Origin: Amphirosellinia nigrospora
Taxonomy: Eukaryota; Ascomycota; Sordariomycetes; Xylariales; Xylariaceae
Length of the DNA stretch: 64,000 bases
Direction of reading: 5' to 3'
NCBI GenBank assembly: GCA_004123355.1
Contig: SCHM01000001.1
Span: 558,001 to 622,000 of the forward strand
The notes under the pieces were generated by a model. It searched no databases, had not been told where the DNA came from, and was given only the letters and a program-made list of their open reading frames with translations. This document shows positions 58,019-64,000 of the stretch, piece by piece; position 1 is the stretch's first letter; the number at the start of each line of letters is the position of its first letter. Position numbers and translations under genes: made by a program.

Positions 58019-60185
58019 TGAGAATGGTTTCGCGGGTCTATTTGGCTGAGGATGTAGGACTGGCTGGAGGGTGGAAATTTTTCTATAAGATGTGCCTCGT
58101 CGGGTGCAAAAGCCTCAATAGATTGCATCATGACGGCCATACCAGCAAAGAAGGAAAATAACGAGAACAGGGTCACCAATAAACAGTGATAACAATGAAA
58201 CTGTCGGTCAATTGTGACCAACAATTGCAGCAGAGAAAAGGACTTTGTATCAAAATCCCAGAAGTGGCTATTAAGAGGTCAGTTGGGTTCCAAGATTACA
58301 CATCCGCTTGAATGCCGAGTAGTCGATCGTGGGGTTGGACGAGAAGAGAGGAGCTGGGCGACAAAGGCATCGGGACGAGGTGACTGGGTGAATGATGCAT
58401 GGAAGAGGTAGGGGGCATGGGACAAAACCTACTGGAAATAAATAAAAGGGCTAGGTACGAGAGGTGGGTAGGAAACGTATGGGATGGCAGAAGAGACTCA
58501 TATTCAGGCCGTGTGCACCTTGTTCGAAGTGATCAGCATCAGCTGTCGACAATAGTTCAACCAATGCTCGACAAGGGGCAGGTGAATAAGCCGCCGTCTA
58601 GCCAATAGGTTGGATTGAATAAGAGAGTCGGAAAGGTTGAAGAAAGGATAAAAGAAGATGAACCAAGTGTAGGTAGTGCTGTGACGCAGTGGTAAAAAGG
58701 TGGCGGCGTATGTAAGTTCGAATGCGAGAGTAGGAAGGCTCTCAAAGTTGTAGGTGCATGAACGGACTGTCTTGCGAGGAATGCCACAAAGTGGAAGCTG
58801 TAATCACCAAGGACAAAGAACACGGAAGCCAAGCCACGGGCTGGAGTAAACAAGCGTGGATGAATTTGACCTGACAATGGATGGCAGCGGTGACAGTGGC
58901 GGCAGAGAGGGGAGGGGAAGGTGAGGAACTGTGCAGCACACAGGCACAGGCGTACAGGACGGGTGGGCGGGATGTGTTGGACGTGGAGGTAGGTAATTAA
59001 TTGAGGGCATGGAATTTCTGGATGGGCAATCCGCAAAGACGGGGAATGGCGAATGTGGACGATTATACAAAAGCGAGCTGGAGGCTGCGAGAGTCCTGAG
59101 GCCACGCCGAGTTGCGCTGGCTGGATGTTGGAGTCAGATAATTAGTCAACCCACCACACTTGTCGTCATTCATTCGGCCGCGGGGGATTGGCTAGCACAC
59201 GTGCAGGTAGACTAGGTAACTGCTGAGGTACCGAGGTACCTTCTACGGAAGGTTAACTTGAACGCAAAGTCACAGGTAGGTTAGGAAGTAGGTTAGGTAG
59301 GTAGGTACGTTAACGAACCGCCAGCGCCTCATTAGGATTGGGGCGTACTTAGGTGCATGCGGGAACAGGTGTACATATTGTGGGGCCAGCTACCTAGGTA
59401 CATTCATTTCCTTCCACCTAAAGTGCAGCATATAAGTAGGTATGTCCTATTGAAGTAAGGACTTAGTTAAGGAGCTCAAGTTTGTACCTCTATCTAGATG
59501 CTTCATGGTCTGGTCTAGATGCTACTTAAATAAACGTCTTAGATATTACCATACCTAGTGATTTAGCAGAGATCCATATTCTGAGTACATACTAAGGTAC
59601 CTACCTCACAGGTATGTTTGTACATGCTCTTGGTGCCTGATGCCCAAGAATAAATTGGTATCAACTGTCCAACTAGATATTGCATGATGCAAGCAATAGC
59701 TAGGAGAGGTAGCCTGTCAATTATATGCCCAGGTCTGCGCAGGTGGGCTCAGGTGGACTAATGGCAGACGTCGATGGGTGTGGTGCCATTGCCTAGGTAG
59801 GTAATTTCCCCACATAGTTCTCAACAAGTGCGTGATGGCCCCCGGTGCTGTAACACGTCAATCTATGCACCCTGCCCCTCCAATATCGTCACTCAGCACC
59901 GGGCAGCAGTAGACCAATCGCTTAGAGCTCTCGGTTCTGGAGGGTTTATAGAATAATTTATGACTACTAGTACATTGAGCCCCCGAGGACCTGCTTCATT
60001 ATTTTCAACTCCCTTCGGATTGTATGTATAAAACACAACAGCATGAACCAAGCATAGGTTCCTTGCCTCAGCCATATTGACATCTGTAAACTCCGTGCTT
60101 ACCCAGCCTGCCGATTAACGCCGTGAGCCCGAGTCGTAGCTGCCATGGTCCAGCCTATTCATCATCTTTCGATCCTTCTGATCCA
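58019..60185. promoter_or_regulatory. Upstream region of the NYN gene, rich in AGGTACCT motifs
   Basis: A 2.2-kb gap upstream of the NYN gene and downstream of RSC1, both on the minus strand. A minus-strand frame of about 180 codons (58557-59105) is Pro/His/Leu-rich and pyrimidine-driven, which looks like a 5' leader or promoter rather than a gene. The part 59210-59820 is dense in TAGGTA, AGGTACC and CCTAGGTA motifs. Confidence 0.45.
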
Positions 60186-63100
60186 CTATGAAGGGCGCTG
60201 GTTCTCGAGAGCCTTCTGGACGGCATCAATGTCCTTATCCTTGACACTCCATCCGTCGTAACTCGCCTTGAGCACGTCTGCCTCGTCTAGAATACTCTCT
60301 GCCCAGCCCAGGATAACCTTCGCTGCCAAGTCTACCTGTTGTTGCTGCCCTATTTGCCCAGCTTCTTGCTCTAAAGCTTGTCGCTTCTTCTCTTCCTCCT
60401 TGCGCATCTCGTCTCTTGCCTTGCGCTTCGCCCGGCGATCTTCCAACTCACGCGCCCGGTCAGCGAGGTATCGGACGCTATGTCCGAGGTGCGCGTACTC
60501 CTTGGCCACGCCACGGTGCGCTCGCTCGAGGGGCGGCTGTGTAAAGAAGAGGACATTGCCTGCCTCATCCCGTAGGAACTGCTCGCGGACGTCGGTGGGG
60601 ATCGCGGCGTTCGTCGCATCGTCCAGCCTGTACACCTCGATAGGGCGCGGTGGGTTGTACGCGTTCGCCTGTACGTGTCCCCGGGACTTGGCACCGGCAC
60701 GACAGAGCCGCGGGCAGGCGAAGGCGCTAAACGCTGAGACGGGTCATAGGGTATAATGGGGTTGGTCATCTGGTGTGGAGGAGGGATATGGTGAGGTTGA
60801 GGAGGCATAGGGACGGGTGTGGGATTGTACTGCGTTGCATATCCATTATACGTTGGGGTATGGTGAGCCTGATGTGGTGGATGCGGTTGGTACTGCGGAG
60901 CCTGGGGTGTCATCTGTGGCGGCGGCACATGTGCCTGTTGGAATGTGTGAGTACCGTACTGTGGAACGGGGACCGGGGTAGCACTGGCGCGCGGCGCATA
61001 GTGAGCTGAATAGGCCGGTGCCGTATGGCCATTCGTAGGTGCTGGCTGAGCTGGCATGGTTGAGAAGTGGCCCGTGTTGCCCATGCTGATGTCCCCTTGG
61101 CCGTCTCCAGGACGAGTGGTCTGCATCATGGACGAACGGCGGAGTGGTTCAATGTGTCCTGGAACAGCAGATGTTGGTTCAGGTGGCGGGGATTCCTACG
61201 GCATGATATGGTCAGTTGTTGATTGTTGACGCAGGTAATCGATAAGAATCGTTTGTGCTGCAGATGTCGGAACAGTGGGATGGAAGGAATGGAAAAGTTC
61301 ATTAACCAAGATACCAACACTCTTCGTGCTTATCGGATGGAGATAAGCCCAAACTTTCAGTACCTAGGTAGGTGTCTACCTACGACAAAGACCTGGTGTA
61401 GGTGAACCAGAAACTTTTTGGTTTGTTTTGGTTGCTTCCTTAAAAAGGGAAATAAGAGAGGAAAAAGGGATAACGTCCGCACGTCAACTATGTACTTACG
61501 TTAGATTCCCTCTCCCGGCAGTGCACGGCTCCAATGAGGGCGGCGCATTTGGAGCTCCCATGTCGGCTTGGGGAGGCCGTCTGTGGGTGTGGCATCATAC
61601 CGGAGGAGATGTTGATAGGACTTGGATTCTTTTTTAGCTGCCGAGGAATGTCAAACAAGTCCATCTCGTAGTCTCTTTCGCGGACCTCATCCGGTAGACA
61701 GCTTGTCCACGTTTTGATCTTATTAAGCCTGTGGTTCTCCTCGTTATACGCGATTTGCAGACGTAAACATCTTTGTCCCTCGGGAACCCGCGGGGTCTGC
61801 CTTTGTCAATCGCGTCACAACATGACGAAACACCGATCTATAACCTCATCAATCCGGTGATCTCGATATTGCCCGTCTTGACTACCTCGCTCTCTAAGAA
61901 TACTTGTGTGACGATGGACAGTCTGCTCTGGTCGGTAGTACCCAGCAAGCATTTACCCATTGCTGCCCCTGGCGGTCCTGCCAAGTCCGGTAAATCTGGG
62001 CGATGATGGGCTTTGCCAGATCATTCACATTGGTTATATGAACCCAATCGCCTAAAATTGCCCCGGTTAGTCATACACCAGACATGCGTCAGAGGATCAA
62101 AAAGGATGGGATGCTAACCAACTCGCCAGATCTCGCCCCTATGATGGATCTCTGATACGGGCCGTCGGCCATTCTCATCCTCGAAATCATTGTCTGGCCT
62201 CGTCTTCCCTTGCTCTACAACTTCGCGAGCATGGTTCTGCAACAGCACCGCGTCCTTATACAATTGACTCGTCTCAATATTGTATTCCTTGGCATTTTCG
62301 AACATCAAATCGATATCTTGCAGGGCCTGATCTACGGTCTGGTACTTCTTTCTCTTGTACTTCCTCTTAATGATATCAAGAGCTATCGGGTTGGCAATGG
62401 TGGTATAGTAATCGGGGTTGCTTGTCTTGTCGGGTAATTTTTCGAAGGGATAGATCAAGAGATTGCCATCCGGATGCTTTAGCTTGCGAAGCCCCTGGAG
62501 CAAGCCATAGATTCGTGCCTCGACTGGCGTGAAAACTTTGGGTGGGCGGCCGCGGAGCTTCTGGGACTCGCCAGCGCGCGAACTAAAGCCTCGACCGGCA
62601 CGACCTCTGCGTCTTCGACGGGCCCTGCCGTTGTCGTCATCGTCGTCATCAGAAGACTCTTCATCATCTTCATCATCCTCGTCGTCTTCTTCGTCTTCGT
62701 CCTCGTCCATATCTACGTCCTCTTCCTCGTCCGGGGACTCGTCCGCCTCAGGTATCTCACCCAAATCAGGAAGAACGGCTTCCTCGGCGGTGATGGTCTC
62801 ATCGTCAACCAACTTTTGCAGCTCTTCCTGGAAGACCTCACGCAAACGAAGTGCGTCCTTAAACACTTGGGAGGAAGGTCGGTTATAGACTTGGGCATTG
62901 TGGCTAATCAGAGCAACATCTCTCACAAATTCAGAAAAGGCAGTGTACTGTTTTTTGAGCTTCTTGGTCTACTCGGATGTTGGCATGGTGGTTAGCCGAC
63001 TTGTCACGGACTTGGTACAACGTGCCATAGGCCTACTAAACTTACGCGGATTGTGCTAAAGGCAGTGGGTTCCTTGATGATCTCGTGATAGTCGGGCATG

Positions 63101-63775
63101 AGGCGACGGTTGGGATGCGCTGGAATGGAGAGGCGATAGGGTTGCCACTACCATACACGGAGACATTAGCAGGCTGGGGCGAGGACAAGTATACAGTCAG
63201 GCCGAGGGTATGATTGAGAGTCGATCTACTCACTCGGCATCTTTGATCGTGGTGAGGTAGTTGGCAACATTTTCAATGACGGTCAACATGTCGTTATCGA
63301 GCCGGCTTGGTGTCGGTCGGTCCTGGCTGTCCCGGGGTTCGCCATCGGCCTCTTCATCGCCATCCGCGTCTGCGTCTGCATCTGCATCTGCGCCTACGTT
63401 TGCGTCTTTTTCTGCATCCGCATCCGCACCTACCTCTACTGTTACATCGGCTTCCGCCTCGGTGTTGGTGTTGGCATTGGCGTTGATATTCGCATCGGCG
63501 GCAGTCTCGTTCTTCGAGTCGCGCTCGAGTTGCGCGCTCCGGTCGAGGGTTTGCGCCGTTGCGCCGTCCGGGATAGTGGTAGCAGCAGCCGCGATTGTTT
63601 TGCTCGTTCCTTCAGCCTGCTTCGTATCCGCATCCACATCCTCATCCTCGTCCACCTCTACGTCCACGTCCATGGCTTCTTGAAGTGATGGCTTGGCCTC
63701 GATTGAATCTTGTTCCGCCGTGGGTGTTGCGGCAACCGAGGCCGTGGCCTTGTCGCTAGGCGTGGGATCGGCCAT
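60186..63775 (-). CDS. RSC1: RSC1/RSC2-type chromatin remodelling subunit (bromodomains, AT-hook, BAH)
   Basis: A subunit of the RSC nucleosome remodeller. Exons: 63234-63775, 63046-63147, 62119-62968, 61500-62051 and 60186-61195. An acidic N-terminus with Asp/Ala repeats precedes bromodomain 1 (MLTVIENVANYL, RLMPDYHEIIKEPTAFSTIR, KKLKKQYTAFSEFVRDVALI). An Asp/Glu run and an AT-hook (RGRPPK) follow, then bromodomain 2 (FEKLPDKTSNPDYYTTIANP, IALDIIKRKYKRKKYQTVDQ, MFENAKEYN). The BAH domain starts RVGDWVHITN and continues QIYRTWQDRQGQQWVNACW. The tail is Pro/Gln/His-rich and ends with RPIEVYRLDD and helices. The BAH exon (61500-62051) and 60690, 63100 contain breaks fitting single lost bases. 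The whole architecture is that of fungal Rsc1. Confidence 0.91.
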
Positions 63776-64000
63776 GTTACTGTAGTAATTGGAAAAATCC
63801 GGGGGAAATCTCCTCTCGCTATTTATGTTTACGCACAGCGAAGCATTGCTGGTCCGCTTGGGCGTATTGAAATACCGACGCGAGCTTCCAACGCGATTTG
63901 GGAATTAAAAGTCCGGTTGGGGTAGATTTGGAGGACTCCTCACGGGTAGGTTCTTTCCGCCATGGGTTTCTGCCACATGGGGCTTGACAAGCCACATTAA
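63776..64000. promoter_or_regulatory. Upstream region of RSC1, cut by window edge
   Basis: Only 225 bp are available upstream of the RSC1 start codon. No other gene start is recognised before the window ends. Confidence 0.4.

Noticed and set aside
58680-58740. Possible tRNA-like segment with GCAGTGGTA and AAGTTCGAATGC
   Set aside because: The T-loop-like part lacks the flanking GG...CC pairing and no cloverleaf can be drawn.
58557-59105. 180-codon open frame on the minus strand
   Set aside because: Composition is Pro/His/Leu/Cys from pyrimidine-rich DNA, no domain, no introns; more likely the leader or promoter of the NYN gene.
62529-62888. Serine-rich plus-strand frame
   Set aside because: Antisense shadow of the acidic run of RSC1 (GAT/GAG repeats).

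Overview
This is nuclear DNA of a filamentous ascomycete (Pezizomycotina; Sordariomycete-like by gene content and style, an inference). Genes lie on both strands, carry short GT-AG introns of about 45-240 nt, and are separated by 0.3-4 kb of AT-richer DNA. There are no operons, phage genes, CRISPR arrays, rRNA genes or convincing tRNA genes. I support 24 protein-coding genes, most of them conserved housekeeping genes.

Layout, left to right. 0-4 kb: a fresh-looking 379-bp inverted-repeat element with an exact 9-bp target duplication, then NHP2 (H/ACA snoRNP) and a DUF1761-type membrane protein. 4-14 kb: NEM1 phosphatase, GCD7 (eIF2B beta), an unidentified low-complexity/coiled-coil protein and NAA10 acetyltransferase. 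14-21 kb: a short-chain dehydrogenase, LTO1, a complex I 21.3 kDa-type subunit, QCR8 and PHB1 (the last two divergent from one 432-bp promoter). 21-31 kb: REX3 exonuclease, a ROG1-type serine esterase, a predicted mitochondrial membrane protein of unknown role, NTH1 DNA glycosylase and a 71-residue AN1 zinc-finger protein. 31-35 kb is a 4-kb stretch without a recognisable gene. 35-46 kb: glutathione-dependent formaldehyde dehydrogenase, NUP85, a small glycine-rich protein and an orphan gene flanked by AT-rich gene-poor DNA. 46-54 kb: threonine synthase (THR4) and alpha-aminoadipate reductase (LYS2), head to head. 54-64 kb: a NYN-domain protein and the RSC1-type chromatin remodeller subunit.

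Two features stand out biologically. (1) LYS2 carries a family of mutually similar introns: introns 4, 6 and 7 align over most of their length, and introns 3 and 5 share part of the 3' end. This is the signature expected of introner-like elements or of intron duplication or gene conversion. (2) The 379-bp element at 859-1237 has perfect 51-bp terminal inverted repeats and a perfect 9-bp target-site duplication, fitting a recent Mutator-type non-autonomous transposon.

A strong caveat affects the annotation. At least 15 conserved genes contain frame breaks, and nearly every break is explained by ONE missing base, often in a short homopolymer, with the protein continuing perfectly conserved in the next frame. 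Other genes (NEM1, SDR, QCR8, PHB1, the complex I subunit, DUF1761) are clean. I read this as consensus errors of a long-read assembly rather than pseudogenes; coordinates below therefore give whole gene spans across such breaks.
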